Part shown: positions 26,764 through 37,235 of the stretch, one piece after another
Position numbering within the stretch: position 1 is the first letter of the stretch
Layout: the number at the start of each line of letters is the position of its first letter
Source: Lachnospiraceae bacterium A4
GTDB taxonomy: Bacteria; Bacillota; Clostridia; Lachnospirales; Lachnospiraceae
Reading direction: 5' to 3'
NCBI GenBank assembly: GCA_000403215.2
Contig: KE159565.1
Coordinates: forward strand, 34,528 to 98,527
DNA length: 64,000 bases
Position numbers and translations under genes: made by a program
The notes under the pieces: model-generated
The model's input: only the letters and a program-made list of their open reading frames with translations
The model's database searches: none
What the model was told of the DNA's origin: nothing

Positions 26764-26882
26764 CTTCCAGTTAGAAATGGAAGCAAAGGAAAGCGGAGCG
26801 CGCTGACTGGATAGCGCAGCAGGATACATAGTATAAAATAACAGTTGATTTTATACTGAGAAAACGACAGCAGAATATCTGC
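26764..26882 (+). other. Chain of four small hairpins in the pyrC leader
   Basis: Between the lipoprotein stop and pyrC lie four consecutive inverted repeats: CTTCCA/TGGAAG (26764-26783), GCGCT/AGCGC (26800-26817), AGTATAAAAT/ATTTTATACT (26830-26857, ten perfect pairs) and GCAGA/TCTGC (26870-26882). None carries a terminating T-run. I do not recognise a known PyrR site or riboswitch. A structured leader is possible; chance is likely for the shorter ones. Confidence 0.35.
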
Positions 26883-26901
26883 GGAAATGTGAGGGAAAAA
26901 G

Positions 26902-28224
26902 ATGATAGTGATAAAAAACGGTATGGTGACAGACCCGTCAAACGGGATACAAAAACAGGCAGCAGTCATCATAAAAGACGGGGAAATAAATAAAATAACA
27001 GATGATGCAGATGAAATCAAACAAATAACATCAGATATGATAACGGAAAACAATAACGAGCATCATGTTATTGATGCAGCAGGCTGTATCGTGGCACCCG
27101 GACTTGTGGATGTGCATGTGCATTTCCGCGATCCGGGCTTCACATACAAGGAGGATATTGAGACAGGTGCAAAGGCAGCGCTCAAGGGCGGCTTTACCAG
27201 TGTGGTACTGATGGCAAACACCAAGCCCGCTGTTGATAACACAGATACGCTAACCTATGTTATTGAAAAGGGGAAAAAGACAAACTTAAAAATATATACC
27301 TGCGCGACAGTGACAAAAGGAATGGCAGGGAAGGAACTGACTGATATGAGCGCGCTTCTGGAGAAGGGCGCCGTGGGCTTTACCGATGATGGGATTCCGC
27401 TCATGGACGCAGCACTGCTGGAGCGTGCCATGCAGACCGTATCAGCGCTCGACGTGCCAATCAGCCTTCATGAAGAGAATCCTGCACTGATCACAAACAA
27501 TGGCGTGAACCGCGGCAGGGCGTCAGAATCCGTTGGCATTGGCGGTTCGCCGCGGGAGGCGGAGATTTCACTGATTGAGCGTGATTTGGAGATTGCATTA
27601 AAAACGGGTGCTATATTAAATATCCAGCACATCAGCACGAAAGAGGGCGTGGCACTGGTCAGGCAGGCGAAGCAAAAGGCGGCAGAATTGGGAAGAAATA
27701 ATATCCATGCGGAGGCGACGCCGCACCATTTCAGTCTCACGGAGGAGGCAGTCCTTCAGCATGGAACACTTGCCAAGATGAATCCGCCGTTGCGCGAGGA
27801 GGCAGACAGACAGGCGATCATTGAGGGCTTGAGAGACGGCACGATTGATATCATTGCGACAGACCATGCACCGCACAGTGAGGAGGAAAAGAAACGGCCG
27901 ATCACAGAAGCGCCAAGCGGCATTATCGGGCTGGAGACAGCGCTGCCGCTCGGCATCACAAATCTTGTGGATACAGGACAGTTCTCCATGGAGACATTGA
28001 TTGACAGAATGTCAGCGGCTCCGGCGCGTATGTACAAGCTTGCGGCGGGAACCTTGTCGGCGGGCGCCGCTGCAGATCTCGTGATCTTTGATGCCAGCGC
28101 GTCACAGACAGTCGGTGCGTTTGCGTCAAAATCTTCCAATTCGCCCTTTGTGGGGCAGACACTCAAAGGCGTCGTGAGGTATACGCTTGTAGATGGGAAG
28201 ATTGTGTATCGGAAGGAAAAATAA
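26902..28224 (+). CDS. pyrC: Dihydroorotase
   Basis: 440 residues, type I dihydroorotase of the amidohydrolase superfamily, closing carbamoyl-aspartate to dihydroorotate in pyrimidine synthesis. Metal-binding motifs: DVHVHFRDPGF (first two His), MANTKPAVDN (substrate Asn), HAEATPHH (His ligands) and IATDHAPHSEEEK (catalytic Asp). Near the N-terminus an insertion of about 15 polar residues (ITDDADEIKQITSDMITENN) makes it slightly longer than most. Other pyr genes are absent from the window. GAGGGA precedes the ATG and a strong terminator follows. Confidence 0.95.
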   Translation: MIVIKNGMVTDPSNGIQKQAAVIIKDGEINKITDDADEIKQITSDMITENNNEHHVIDAAGCIVAPGLVDVHVHFRDPGFTYKEDIETGAKAALKGGFTSVVLMANTKPAVDNTDTLTYVIEKGKKTNLKIYTCATVTKGMAGKELTDMSALLEKGAVGFTDDGIPLMDAALLERAMQTVSALDVPISLHEENPALITNNGVNRGRASESVGIGGSPREAEISLIERDLEIALKTGAILNIQHISTKEGVALVRQAKQKAAELGRNNIHAEATPHHFSLTEEAVLQHGTLAKMNPPLREEADRQAIIEGLRDGTIDIIATDHAPHSEEEKKRPITEAPSGIIGLETALPLGITNLVDTGQFSMETLIDRMSAAPARMYKLAAGTLSAGAAADLVIFDASASQTVGAFASKSSNSPFVGQTLKGVVRYTLVDGKIVYRKEK

Positions 28225-28258
28225 AGAAAACCAGAGCAAACGCTCTGGTTTTCTTTTT
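28225..28258. terminator. Terminator between pyrC and a convergent chemoreceptor gene
   Basis: A 13-base perfect stem (AGAAAACCAGAGC at 28225-28237, complement at 28242-28254) with a four-base loop and T-runs on both strands, located right after the pyrC stop; likely bidirectional. Confidence 0.85.
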
Positions 28259-28273
28259 CATATATGATATGTA

Positions 28274-29983
28274 TTAGTCTGAAGGAAGCTGGAACTTGCT
28301 GATCAGGGAATCCAGCGTCATTGCCTGTGCGGACAGCTCTTCGCTTGTAGCAGAAGCCTCCTGTGCTGTCGCGGAGTTCGACTGGACGACCTCGGAGATC
28401 TGGCTGACACCCAGCTCGGTCTGCTTCATCGCCTCAGCCTGCTCAGAAGCGGTCTCGCTGATCGCTTTGGAGGAAGCTGCGATGAGCTCGATACCTTCTA
28501 CCACACGGTCAATCGAAGCATTCACGACATCTGCGGTCTTGCTTCCGTCTGCGATCGCGCTCAGGGAAGTTTCGATTAAAGTTCTGGTTTCAGCTGCGGA
28601 GTTTGCACTCTGCTCCGCTAACTGACGAATCTGGTCGGCAACGACTGCAAAGCCTTTTCCAGCTTCGCCGGCTCTTGCCGCCTCGATCGAAGCATTCAGG
28701 GAGAGCAGATTTGTCTGAGATGCAATGTCCTCAATCTCGGAAATAATGTTTCCAACCTGCTGTGAGGCATCGTTGATGCGGGACATTGCCTCCATCATGG
28801 CTTTCATTTCTCTGTGGCTGCGCTCTGCCTCGTCAGCGTAGGTCCGTGCCTGATTGTAGGAATCTCCTGCATTGTTTGCGGTAGCACGGATATCGTCTGT
28901 GATGGTGGTGATGGTTGCCTGCATTTCTTCTACAGCGCCCGCCTGATCTGTAGCGCCTTCCGCAAGGCTCTGGGAAGCGTCAGCTAAGTTGCTTGCGCCT
29001 GCGGCTACCTGGTTGGATGCTTCGGTGACGGACAGGATTGTTTCTGCCATCTGTCTCTTTAACTGTCTCATTGCGGTGAGAATCGCCTCAAACTCTCCCA
29101 TATATTTCGATCTGTCTTTGCTGACGACTGCGAAGTTGGCATTTGCCATCTGGTCTAGCACTTCTGCGACATCATGGATGATAAACTGGAGTGATGCGGC
29201 CATATTGACCGTGACGTCAACCATCTCTGCAAGCTCGTCCTTCGTCTCAACAGTCGGGAAGGGCGATGAGAGGTCTCCTTTTGCAAAGATATCCAGACGC
29301 GCCTTGATCTGGTCGATTGGACCCGCAATGCTGTTTGCAATCGACTTTCCAAGAGAGATTGCAAAAATGATGGAGGCCGTGATAACGATGATAATAAGCA
29401 CTGTGAGCGCAATGATGATTATGGCAAGGGTGTTGGATACTTCCTGTCCTTTATCCACCTTGATTTCCATAATCTGTGTCAGATCGTTATAGATCTCCTC
29501 ATATATGGGAACGAGCTCTCCCAATGCCATATCCTGCGCGATCTTGCACTTTTCACGGTCCGTGGTGGCGCCGAGGCTGACAATCTCTTCTTCTAATTCC
29601 CAGTAATCCTCTAGTTCAGCTTTGATCTCATTGTATAATTGCTTGTTTTCCTCTGTAACCATGCTGGATTCAAGCGCATTAAATTCTTTTATGAACGAAT
29701 CTTTGTACTCCACGCGGTCCTCGAGCAGCTTGTCGATGGCAGACTGTTCATCGTAGCCGATAATGCCGCGCATCGCGGAACGGGTGTCAGCGAACTGAGC
29801 CATTGCCCTGCCGATATCGCCCTGTGAAAAACCATAATTTGTGAGTACAGACGCGTACAGGCGCGACATGACGATCATTGTGATCAGTATGACGGCTGAC
29901 ACCGCAGTCAAAATACACGCGATAGTGACAAACGCGCGAATCAGCCGGTCTCGGATTTGTAGGTTGTTCAGTTTTTTAAGCAT
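28274..29983 (-). CDS. Methyl-accepting chemotaxis protein with four-helix-bundle-like sensor
   Basis: 569 residues. Membrane helix 1 is at about 15-38, then a helical extracellular region of about 150 residues (4HB_MCP type; contains [10 protein letters not shown] and [12 protein letters not shown]), membrane helix 2 at about 187-213 ([20 protein letters not shown]), HAMP, and a long cytoplasmic coiled coil. The signalling tip is [20 protein letters not shown] followed by [20 protein letters not shown], which contacts CheA/CheW. It should control flagellar motion in response to an unknown ligand. There is no C-terminal CheR-docking pentapeptide. A promoter lies 248 bases upstream. Confidence 0.93.
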   Translation of the reverse strand: MLKKLNNLQIRDRLIRAFVTIACILTAVSAVILITMIVMSRLYASVLTNYGFSQGDIGRAMAQFADTRSAMRGIIGYDEQSAIDKLLEDRVEYKDSFIKEFNALESSMVTEENKQLYNEIKAELEDYWELEEEIVSLGATTDREKCKIAQDMALGELVPIYEEIYNDLTQIMEIKVDKGQEVSNTLAIIIIALTVLIIIVITASIIFAISLGKSIANSIAGPIDQIKARLDIFAKGDLSSPFPTVETKDELAEMVDVTVNMAASLQFIIHDVAEVLDQMANANFAVVSKDRSKYMGEFEAILTAMRQLKRQMAETILSVTEASNQVAAGASNLADASQSLAEGATDQAGAVEEMQATITTITDDIRATANNAGDSYNQARTYADEAERSHREMKAMMEAMSRINDASQQVGNIISEIEDIASQTNLLSLNASIEAARAGEAGKGFAVVADQIRQLAEQSANSAAETRTLIETSLSAIADGSKTADVVNASIDRVVEGIELIAASSKAISETASEQAEAMKQTELGVSQISEVVQSNSATAQEASATSEELSAQAMTLDSLISKFQLPSD

Positions 29984-30315
29984 AATATTCGATCTCCTTA
30001 TAATATTGATATGAACGATATCTTCTTATTTTTCCGGGCAACGCAGACTGCATTAAACTGTTCAGTACGCCTAAGTGGGCAGACAGGAATCAACATGCTG
30101 ATTGCGTGATAGATTTATGTAAAATATGAGTGCATTGTTGCAGGTATACAGCAAAATATATAGGAAAGTACTAAATAGTTATAGAAGTATAAAAATTTGG
30201 TGCTCAGGACAAATAAAAATATATGACTAAATTATACATCTTTTTATCTATTTTGTCCAATGATTTTCCCTGTTAAAATCGCCATAATTATCATTTGTTT
30301 TCTTGTGCAATGATT
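29984..30315 (-). promoter_or_regulatory. 332-base leader and promoter region of the chemoreceptor gene
   Basis: The stretch has no gene. A promoter fits on the minus strand: TTGGAC (30260-30255), an 18-base spacer and TATAAT (30236-30231). The resulting leader of about 240 bases is long and AT-rich, with one possible helix (GGCGTACTG...GTTGCC around 30030-30075). I looked for a cyclic-di-GMP riboswitch, common before such genes in Clostridia, and did not find its conserved core. AAGGAGA lies before the start codon. Confidence 0.5.
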
Positions 30316-32190
30316 TTATTCTACGATTTCGAGCAATTTGCCAGTGATGTCCGCCATATTCGAAGAAACCTGTTTGGTATCCTGGGAGATGCGCACATTT
30401 TCGTCCACAACGCTGGAGATACGCTCAATCTGTCGCACGGCATCGGAGACAATGTCCACATTTTGATGAACCATATTGGCGATCTCCGCGATATTCTGGT
30501 CCGCCTGTTTGATATTGTCCACGACATTGCCAAACGCCTCGACGGTCTGGTCAGTGATCGCGCGCCCGTCCTCCACGGCGTTGATGGAGTTCATGATGAG
30601 TTCGTTGGTTTCTTTTGCCGCCTGTGCGCTTCTTGCGGCGAGCTCGCCGACCTGCGTGGCAACCACGGCGAAGCCTTTGCCCAGATCGCCGGCTCTTGCC
30701 GCTTCGATGGAGGCATTGAGAGAGAGCATGTTGGTCTGCTGTGCGATGGAATTAATCTCGCCGATAATCTTTTCGATTGCCATGGACATATCGCTGATCT
30801 TCTGCATAGATTCTTTTAAGAGCGCCATGCGGGACTGGGTCTGTATAATCTGTTCTGCGGTGTTGCTGGTGGCGGCAGTGATTGTGGCAGTCGCGCTCAC
30901 GCTGCTGTTGAGCTCTGCGGTGAGCTGGTTCATAATCTGCTTGAGGTCTGCAACTGCCCGTTCCTGCTCGCCGGTGCCGTGAAAGATACTGTCGGCGTTT
31001 GTGAGCGTTTCACCGGATACTTGGTTTAGATTCTGGCAGGCATTTTGGATATTATGAATCAAGAGCTGGTTGTGCTCCATATCCTGTTTTTGCTGTTCGA
31101 TGAGATTTTCGTTGTCGCGCATACTCTGACAGATGCTCTCGACCATTTTGTTGATGCTGTCAGAGAGCATGGTAAATTCCGGGTTGCCGCGCTCGTCAAT
31201 GGTGATGTGAAAGTTTCCGCCGGCAATCTCGCGCATGTCATGGGAAATGCGGTTGATGCCCTGCACGATTTTGTCATCCACCATGCGGTTGATCATAAAA
31301 AGCAGTGCACTGAAAATGATAAGCATACTCAGGGATACCACGAGGGTCTGGCTGGTGCGTCCGGCATAGTATTCGCTGGAGGGCATGAAGGTTCCGATAA
31401 TCTGATTTTGGTATTCCTCTGCCATGTAGTAGCCGCGCACACCGTCTATGACGGCTTTCCCCTTTCCTGTGAATGCTGATGGGAAGCCGGCGTCTGTGGC
31501 GGGAGTGCCGATCAGAGACTGGTTTTTATGAGCCAGAATCAGTCCGCTTGCGGCGTCTATGGCATAGATATATCCCTTTTCGCCGTAGTCGATATCCTTG
31601 AGCACAACGGAGATCTCAGTGCCCATCAGCATTTTTTCCAGCACTTCCGGCTGCACGCCGACTTGCACAAGTCCTTTGGCATCTGTCCTTGCCACACCGA
31701 TATACTGCATCACGATTCCCTCTGCGACATTTATTTGAGGCTCCTGCACAAGTTCGATGGAAGGGTCCTTCACGATGACCATAAAAGCGTTAGACTGGTC
31801 GCCGCTCTTCATGTCAAAGCCGACGTAGGAATCAATGGTGCTGCTGGTGATGATGCCGTCCTCGTCAATAATGTGCAGCTCATTGACCATCAGACGTTCC
31901 TTGATCGTATTGAGCTTCTCCTTGCTGTCCGCAATGGACGGGTCCACGGCAAGCATGTCCGCGAAGGCTCTCGTTTTGGCGAGACTGTCCTGACTGAGAT
32001 TGTCTGTGAGCTGTGCGATGGTCTCCTCATTGTCTGCGAGCTTTTCCTTGACATCTGTGAGCTTGGCTTGACTCGAGGATGCATTGGTGGACTGGCTGAC
32101 GATGGTCTGCAGAACAAAGATGGCTGTGATCGTGATCAGCAGCGCTACGAGCATGTAGGTAAACAGCCGATTGGTAAATATTTTTTTCAT
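30316..32190 (-). CDS. Methyl-accepting chemotaxis protein with double-Cache-like sensor
   Basis: 624 residues. Membrane helix 1 ([20 protein letters not shown], about 11-30) and helix 2 (about 283-305) enclose a 250-residue extracellular domain with Cache features: [20 protein letters not shown], and [20 protein letters not shown] in the membrane-proximal part, which typically binds small organic ligands such as amino acids. HAMP and the signalling domain follow, with the tip [20 protein letters not shown] then [21 protein letters not shown] promoter (32258-32286) precedes it. The gene is separated from the other chemoreceptor by the 332-base leader above, so each is transcribed alone. Confidence 0.92.
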   Translation of the reverse strand: MKKIFTNRLFTYMLVALLITITAIFVLQTIVSQSTNASSSQAKLTDVKEKLADNEETIAQLTDNLSQDSLAKTRAFADMLAVDPSIADSKEKLNTIKERLMVNELHIIDEDGIITSSTIDSYVGFDMKSGDQSNAFMVIVKDPSIELVQEPQINVAEGIVMQYIGVARTDAKGLVQVGVQPEVLEKMLMGTEISVVLKDIDYGEKGYIYAIDAASGLILAHKNQSLIGTPATDAGFPSAFTGKGKAVIDGVRGYYMAEEYQNQIIGTFMPSSEYYAGRTSQTLVVSLSMLIIFSALLFMINRMVDDKIVQGINRISHDMREIAGGNFHITIDERGNPEFTMLSDSINKMVESICQSMRDNENLIEQQKQDMEHNQLLIHNIQNACQNLNQVSGETLTNADSIFHGTGEQERAVADLKQIMNQLTAELNSSVSATATITAATSNTAEQIIQTQSRMALLKESMQKISDMSMAIEKIIGEINSIAQQTNMLSLNASIEAARAGDLGKGFAVVATQVGELAARSAQAAKETNELIMNSINAVEDGRAITDQTVEAFGNVVDNIKQADQNIAEIANMVHQNVDIVSDAVRQIERISSVVDENVRISQDTKQVSSNMADITGKLLEIVE

Positions 32191-32257
32191 AGTATTGAAG
32201 TACCTTCCTTCCTTGGTGTGATAATATAGGTTCTAGTTTATGGCAGATATTGACATT

Positions 32258-32286
32258 ATTATATCTTTTTCTACGTGTATCATCAA
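32258..32286 (-). promoter_or_regulatory. Promoter of the Cache chemoreceptor gene
   Basis: On the minus strand TTGATG (32286-32281), 17 bases, TATAAT (32263-32258), about 65 bases before the start codon. Confidence 0.6.
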
Positions 32287-32315
32287 GGGTTTTGACAATC
32301 GTTGTGAATGTTCTA

Positions 32316-32354
32316 CAACAAAAATGACACATCTTCGCAAAGATGTGTCATTTT
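32316..32354 (-). terminator. Terminator of the large secreted-protein gene
   Basis: A perfect 15-base stem (32321-32335 and 32340-32354) with a four-base loop, followed on the minus strand by a T-rich stretch. It lies 27 bases after the stop of the 1477-residue gene. Confidence 0.85.
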
Positions 32355-32380
32355 GTGTCGTTTTGTGTCGTTATTTCATG

Positions 32381-35300
32381 TTATTTTTTCTTGATATTCT
32401 TTTTGACAGTGCCGGTGAAATCTTTGTTCAAACCAGTGATTGTCACCTGAATGGTGTTCTTTTTCTCTTCACCGTAGGTTAGTTCATAATCCACGCCCTC
32501 CACGAGCGTTTTTTTGTTGTGCGTTAAAGTAATACCTTTTGAGATGGTGCCCTTTACGGAAGCTTTTGAAATCTTCTGGGATTTGATTTCAAATTCAATG
32601 CTCGCAGGAGCAGAGCCTGCATAATTTCCGATACCTGTGACAATGATCGTTGCTTTTCCTGCATGGACATTGTTCAGGTACTTCACGGTATAGTCTGTGT
32701 TAGCCTTGAGTTTTTTGGCGCCAGCCTTTACAGTGACTGCTGGTTTTAATGGTTTTCCGGTGTAGGTTTTAGCTGGTATGCGCTTGGCAAACGTCAGTTC
32801 CGTACCAGATGGCGTGATTGTAAAGGTCTTGACCACCTTTCCTTTGTATTGTCCTTTGCCGGTGACAATGACAAGCGCCGTATTTGTGCCCGCTTTGGTA
32901 TTATTTTTATATTGTACTTTATAGTGTTTATTTTTTACAAGTTTTTCGCCGTTTCGTGTAACAATGGGTTCAATGTCTTTGACAGCCTTTCCGGTATAGG
33001 GCGCCTCTTGTTTTGATAATTCAACGTTTTCAGGATTGATAATCTTGTCGGCATCGGCAGTATAGAGGGTGATTGTGGCTTTGGCGGTTTCCGAATAACA
33101 ACTGTTTTCAGCGGCGGTTATGGTGACGGTGGCAGAGGTTTTCTTTTTATTTACAGTGATGGAGGAGATGGTATAGTCCTTCTCATCGACCTTCTTCATA
33201 CCGTCATAGATGCTGATTGGAGGTGTTTGTGTGTTGACTGCACTGGCTGCCATGCCTCCTGTAACAATGTTTAATTTTTTGATCGGCTTTTTATTGATGA
33301 TGTAATCTTTTTGGATTTCGCCATTGTAAATGCCGTTTCCGCGCACTATGACTGTCGCGCTTCCAGCGGTATCCTCGTTCTCGTAGGAGACTCTGTAGTC
33401 TGTGCCCTCTGTGAGTGTAATTTTCTTCTTATTCTCATTCAAAATTGTAACTTTGACAGTGGGTCTGTAGGGCTTGTTGGCGTCATAAACTGCCGGTTTG
33501 ATGTCTGCGATCGCAGCGTTTAACTCTTTTAAGTCTTTTCTATGCTCGTCAGGATAATATGTATCGTCCTTGTTGGCATCGTCATCAGGTTTCTGATCCG
33601 GATCAGAAGTTTGAGTCCATTTCGCATACAGGGTGATATCTGACATGACCTTATCCGTTTCAAAGTTCCATGCGGTACTGCATGCAGCTTCCCGGTACCA
33701 GCCTGCGAACAGATAGCCCTCTGCGGCTGGGTCTGCGGGCTTTTGGATTAGCGCGCCAGATTTGATTCCAGTGTAGGGCTGCGGCGCGGTGCCGTGTCCC
33801 TGTGTGTCAAAGGTGACTGTAAATTCTGTGGCAAGATTCCACTTGGCATAGAGTGTCAGGTTTCCGGTTCTGCCCTTCTCTATCTGTGTGATGGACTGTG
33901 TAAAAGCGGCGTCGAGATACCAGCCGTTAAAGGTATAGCCTTCTCTGGTGGGTGCCTTTAAAACAATGGTTGCTGTATCGGCGGTATATGTTGCCGGATT
34001 GTCGGCATGGTTGGTGCCGCCGTTTAACTCGTAAGTGATGGTGTAGGTTTCTGCTGGGTCTGGTTCCTCGGGCATGTTGCTTTTCCATTTTGCGTAGAGT
34101 GTCAGATTGCCGTGGCTTCCTTTTTCAATCTGCTTAATGGGATACGTCAGCGCTGCATCGAGATACCAGCCCATAAAACTGTCACCCGCCTTGGAAGGGG
34201 CTTTTAAAGTGATGGTCTCTGTTGCAAATGTGTACGTCTTAGGGTTGTCGGCATGATTGGTGCCGCCGTTTAACTCGTAAGTGATTGTATAGGTCTCGGA
34301 TGGGGAAGGTCCCTCCGCAGCGCTGCAATAGCGGTCAATGTTTGTCTTGATCGCATTGGCACTGCTTTGACCAAATGTAATGTGCTGGTACTTGTTGTTG
34401 GCATCAATATAGCAGATAATGATCGTCGAAAAATTATTAATGCCAGACCGGTCAACATAATCATTCGCATATCTTGTATGTGTAACTTGATACTGATCAA
34501 ATGCAAATGTGATAGCGTCACTGCCGTAAGTATCTTTGAAGGCTTGAACCTCTGCTAAAGATGCCCCTGTAGTTTCAGCGGCGATGATGTCTACGTTAGG
34601 AAGTCCATTTGTCGCAATATCCTTTATTGTCTGTCTGCTCATGCCACAATTGCGGCTAAAGAAAATGATCAGTTTGGGTTTGCCTTGCGCTTCACTTAGT
34701 ACCTCGTCGCCATTCAGGGCAATAAAATCATAATAGAAGTTATCGCAATTCAATCCGTCTGCCGCAATGGGGTTCCACTTTGCATACAGGGTGATATTGC
34801 TGGCAACACTGCTGTCAAGCTGGGAAATCTTGAGCTTAAAGGCGGCATCGAGATACCAGCCCGCAAAGGTATATCCGTCCTTGGTTGGGTCCTCTAATTT
34901 AATAATGCCAGAAGTCTCTTTAAATTTAACTGGATTGTCAGGATGGTTGGTGCCGCCGTCCAGAACATAGGTTACAGTATACTGTCCAACAACGGGGTCG
35001 CCGCAGTAGTAATTAAGCTTTGCTTCAATTTGGGCGGCATTTTGCACACCCTGTGTGGCGTGCTGTAGATTATTGCTGCCATCAATGTAAAAGATAACTG
35101 GAAGTGCTACATTCAAGCTGTTGCCCTCGGTGATTCCAGCCGCCTGTGCATAGCGAAACAGGTTCATATTGTTATTGCCTGATGTATCATATAAAAACGT
35201 CAGGGTATCACTTCCGTAGGTGTTCTTAAAGGAGGCAACTGCGTCTTTGCTGGCCCCGTCTATCTCAGCGGCATAGATGTCAACATTGGGGAATTTGTAT

Positions 35301-36814
35301 TCGGAAATTGCCTTGATCGTGCGCTGGCTGTTTCCGCAAGTAGTTCGGAAAAAGATCAAGAGCTTGGGTTTTCCCGCCGCCGCAGAGCTTACGGTCTCAT
35401 CATGAAGCGTCGTGAAGCTGACTTCTGGATTTTCTTTGTTTAAGCCCGGTTCAAAAGAGCCGTTGTCGATGTATGAGGAGTCTGACATAGGGTACTGCGC
35501 ATGAAATTCATCAGTATTATATTTCTCACTTCGAACATGGTCGCCAAACTCCGCTTCGCTTACTAGGAAGTAGAGGTGCAAAGTGCCGGATTTCTGGCTA
35601 TCCCATGTACAGTCAACATTGTAGTATTTTCCAGCCGCCCTAGCATTGTCACTGATTTTGACAATGTTCCATGCATGGGCGCCACCGTTTCCTTTTCCGG
35701 TAATAATTCTCACAGGGAGCCCGGCTTCTTTGCATAAGCGGTAGAATGAAATCGCATATCCCTGACAGACGGCTGAGCCGGTGCACAGGGCATCGTACGC
35801 AGAGTATTTGGAATATGTATCATCATAGGTTACATTGTCACAGATATAATCGTGGATTGCCTTGGCTTTCTGGTAATCTGATTTGCCGGACAATGCCAGC
35901 TTCCCCATAATTTCGGCTACTTTTTCGGTCAACTGCTGTTCTTCTTCTGCGGTTGTAAAGTAAAAAACTGTGTAGGTGAAGGTAGCTGTACCAGAACTGC
36001 TGGCCATGCTGGCTTGGTACTTCAAATATCCTGCCGCAAGAGCGTCACCTGCCTGCCCCGAGCAAGCTTCTGTATGCTCGAGGGCCTTATTAAAAACAGC
36101 ACTGGGAGCATTCTGCAAACCGCCGTTTGCATTCACTACGGTCATCGGAATCTGAATAGCAATGGTGGTTTCGCGGGCGACCATCTGGTCACGCAGATAT
36201 GCCGCGGCATCTTCAAGATTTTGGAACGATGAAGCTCTTGTTGTACCATTGGAGAACAAATGAACGTTTTGTTCTGACTCGAACTTCATTGTAAGTTCAT
36301 CAAGGTCTATGATTTCCTCATAGAGTGGATTGATTACAAGGATAGAGGCTTCTTCTGGGCGCTCTAAGGTTTGCTGTTCTTCTGTGGTTTGTTCTGCTGT
36401 CTCATCCTCTGTCAAGGTTTCAGTCTCTTGTTGTGATGTGGTTTCTTCTGCCTCTTCTGTTTCTACAGTATTTTCTGTAGCTTCGGTATTAATATCTTCT
36501 GTATCTACAGTTTCAGTATTAACAGTTTCGGTATTAACAGTTGTTTCATCAGCTTGTGATGTTTCTTCATCAGCGTCCTTGCTAGTTTCAGTAATCTGTT
36601 CTTCTGAGCCTCCTTCACTTTCTGCTGTTTCTGAGCGTACAGTTTCTGAGGGTGTTTCCGTCTGGTTTTCGCCTTCTAATGTGATGCCGTCGTTCGTGGT
36701 CTCCTGTGTGACGTATTCTTCCGCTGCATAGACTTGCGGAGTTGGTATGCCTGTCACGACCAGCATGCCGGATACTACGAGACTTAGAAGCCTTCTGGAT
36801 AACGTTTTCTTCAT
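32381..36814 (-). CDS. Large secreted protein: transglutaminase-like core, two thioredoxin-like domains, InlB-type repeats
   Basis: 1477 residues. Signal peptide 1-30 (cleavage near VYAA); Thr/Glu-rich linker 31-155; transglutaminase-like domain about 310-420 with catalytic triad C350 (SAVCQGYA), H380 (GAHAWNIV), D401 (NVDCTWD); thioredoxin-like domain about 465-600 with CGNS at 493-496; one InlB/Listeria-Bacteroides repeat (GYTFAGWYLDAAF...LYAKW); a second thioredoxin-like domain with CGMS; three more repeats to about 1060; then about five beta-rich Ig-like repeats (pattern GTDYxVxYxNNxxAGxAxVxVxGxGxY) to the end. No LPXTG or other anchor is seen; the end is basic (KKNIKKK). It is probably a cell-surface or secreted enzyme or adhesin; the substrate is unknown. 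Confidence 0.9.
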   Translation of the reverse strand: MKKTLSRRLLSLVVSGMLVVTGIPTPQVYAAEEYVTQETTNDGITLEGENQTETPSETVRSETAESEGGSEEQITETSKDADEETSQADETTVNTETVNTETVDTEDINTEATENTVETEEAEETTSQQETETLTEDETAEQTTEEQQTLERPEEASILVINPLYEEIIDLDELTMKFESEQNVHLFSNGTTRASSFQNLEDAAAYLRDQMVARETTIAIQIPMTVVNANGGLQNAPSAVFNKALEHTEACSGQAGDALAAGYLKYQASMASSSGTATFTYTVFYFTTAEEEQQLTEKVAEIMGKLALSGKSDYQKAKAIHDYICDNVTYDDTYSKYSAYDALCTGSAVCQGYAISFYRLCKEAGLPVRIITGKGNGGAHAWNIVKISDNARAAGKYYNVDCTWDSQKSGTLHLYFLVSEAEFGDHVRSEKYNTDEFHAQYPMSDSSYIDNGSFEPGLNKENPEVSFTTLHDETVSSAAAGKPKLLIFFRTTCGNSQRTIKAISEYKFPNVDIYAAEIDGASKDAVASFKNTYGSDTLTFLYDTSGNNNMNLFRYAQAAGITEGNSLNVALPVIFYIDGSNNLQHATQGVQNAAQIEAKLNYYCGDPVVGQYTVTYVLDGGTNHPDNPVKFKETSGIIKLEDPTKDGYTFAGWYLDAAFKLKISQLDSSVASNITLYAKWNPIAADGLNCDNFYYDFIALNGDEVLSEAQGKPKLIIFFSRNCGMSRQTIKDIATNGLPNVDIIAAETTGASLAEVQAFKDTYGSDAITFAFDQYQVTHTRYANDYVDRSGINNFSTIIICYIDANNKYQHITFGQSSANAIKTNIDRYCSAAEGPSPSETYTITYELNGGTNHADNPKTYTFATETITLKAPSKAGDSFMGWYLDAALTYPIKQIEKGSHGNLTLYAKWKSNMPEEPDPAETYTITYELNGGTNHADNPATYTADTATIVLKAPTREGYTFNGWYLDAAFTQSITQIEKGRTGNLTLYAKWNLATEFTVTFDTQGHGTAPQPYTGIKSGALIQKPADPAAEGYLFAGWYREAACSTAWNFETDKVMSDITLYAKWTQTSDPDQKPDDDANKDDTYYPDEHRKDLKELNAAIADIKPAVYDANKPYRPTVKVTILNENKKKITLTEGTDYRVSYENEDTAGSATVIVRGNGIYNGEIQKDYIINKKPIKKLNIVTGGMAASAVNTQTPPISIYDGMKKVDEKDYTISSITVNKKKTSATVTITAAENSCYSETAKATITLYTADADKIINPENVELSKQEAPYTGKAVKDIEPIVTRNGEKLVKNKHYKVQYKNNTKAGTNTALVIVTGKGQYKGKVVKTFTITPSGTELTFAKRIPAKTYTGKPLKPAVTVKAGAKKLKANTDYTVKYLNNVHAGKATIIVTGIGNYAGSAPASIEFEIKSQKISKASVKGTISKGITLTHNKKTLVEGVDYELTYGEEKKNTIQVTITGLNKDFTGTVKKNIKKK

Positions 36815-36896
36815 CGTCTAATTCCTCCATTCTGATTGTTTTGTCAATGTGGGAACAGCCTGACACTGCCCACATTCATAGATAAAGTATAAATAG

Positions 36897-36925
36897 AATA
36901 TAATTTATATTGTCAAAATTATCAA
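36897..36925 (-). promoter_or_regulatory. Promoter of the large secreted-protein gene
   Basis: On the minus strand TTGATA (36925-36920), 17 bases, TATATT (36902-36897); an overlapping alternative uses TTGACA at 36915-36910. It is about 80 bases before the ATG. The remaining stretch to 37061 is AT-rich without other visible features. Confidence 0.5.
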
Positions 36926-37061
36926 CCATTATTTTCCTATTTTAGACATATAATTCAAAATGCGCATTTTTATATCAGAAATGTATTATATAGGCTTCTT
37001 GTTTTGTGAAAACTATACAATAGAATGCACAAAAAGTGCCACAAAGGATTGGTAATTTTCA

Positions 37062-37090
37062 TTGACACTGATGAGACGCTACGATATAAT
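37062..37090 (+). promoter_or_regulatory. Perfect-consensus promoter of the ABC exporter operon
   Basis: TTGACA (37062-37067), 17-base spacer, TATAAT (37085-37090): an exact match to the vegetative consensus, so strong expression is expected. Transcription from about 37097 leaves a leader of about 140 bases with no recognised element. Confidence 0.85.
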
Positions 37091-37235
37091 TACTTCTAAA
37101 TTATACACAAAACGGGCGCAAACAGATAATTTCTTTTGGCTTCAGTGCATTGCCGCGGATAAGTATGCGGCATTCAGAATACCAGTTCACATTACGGTTA
37201 TGAGAAATTATGATAAGGAAAGGCATGGCGGGCGC

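Noticed and set aside
29984..30230. Cyclic-di-GMP riboswitch before the chemoreceptor
   Set aside because: I looked for the conserved GEMM core in the minus-strand leader and did not find it; only weak pairing is present.
31528..32229. A 233-codon open frame on the plus strand
   Set aside because: It is antisense to the Cache chemoreceptor gene; the translated product is His/Asp/Leu-rich in the way typical of shadow frames.
37062..37235. N-terminal extension of the first ABC exporter gene
   Set aside because: It starts within the consensus promoter, so it cannot be on the transcript.
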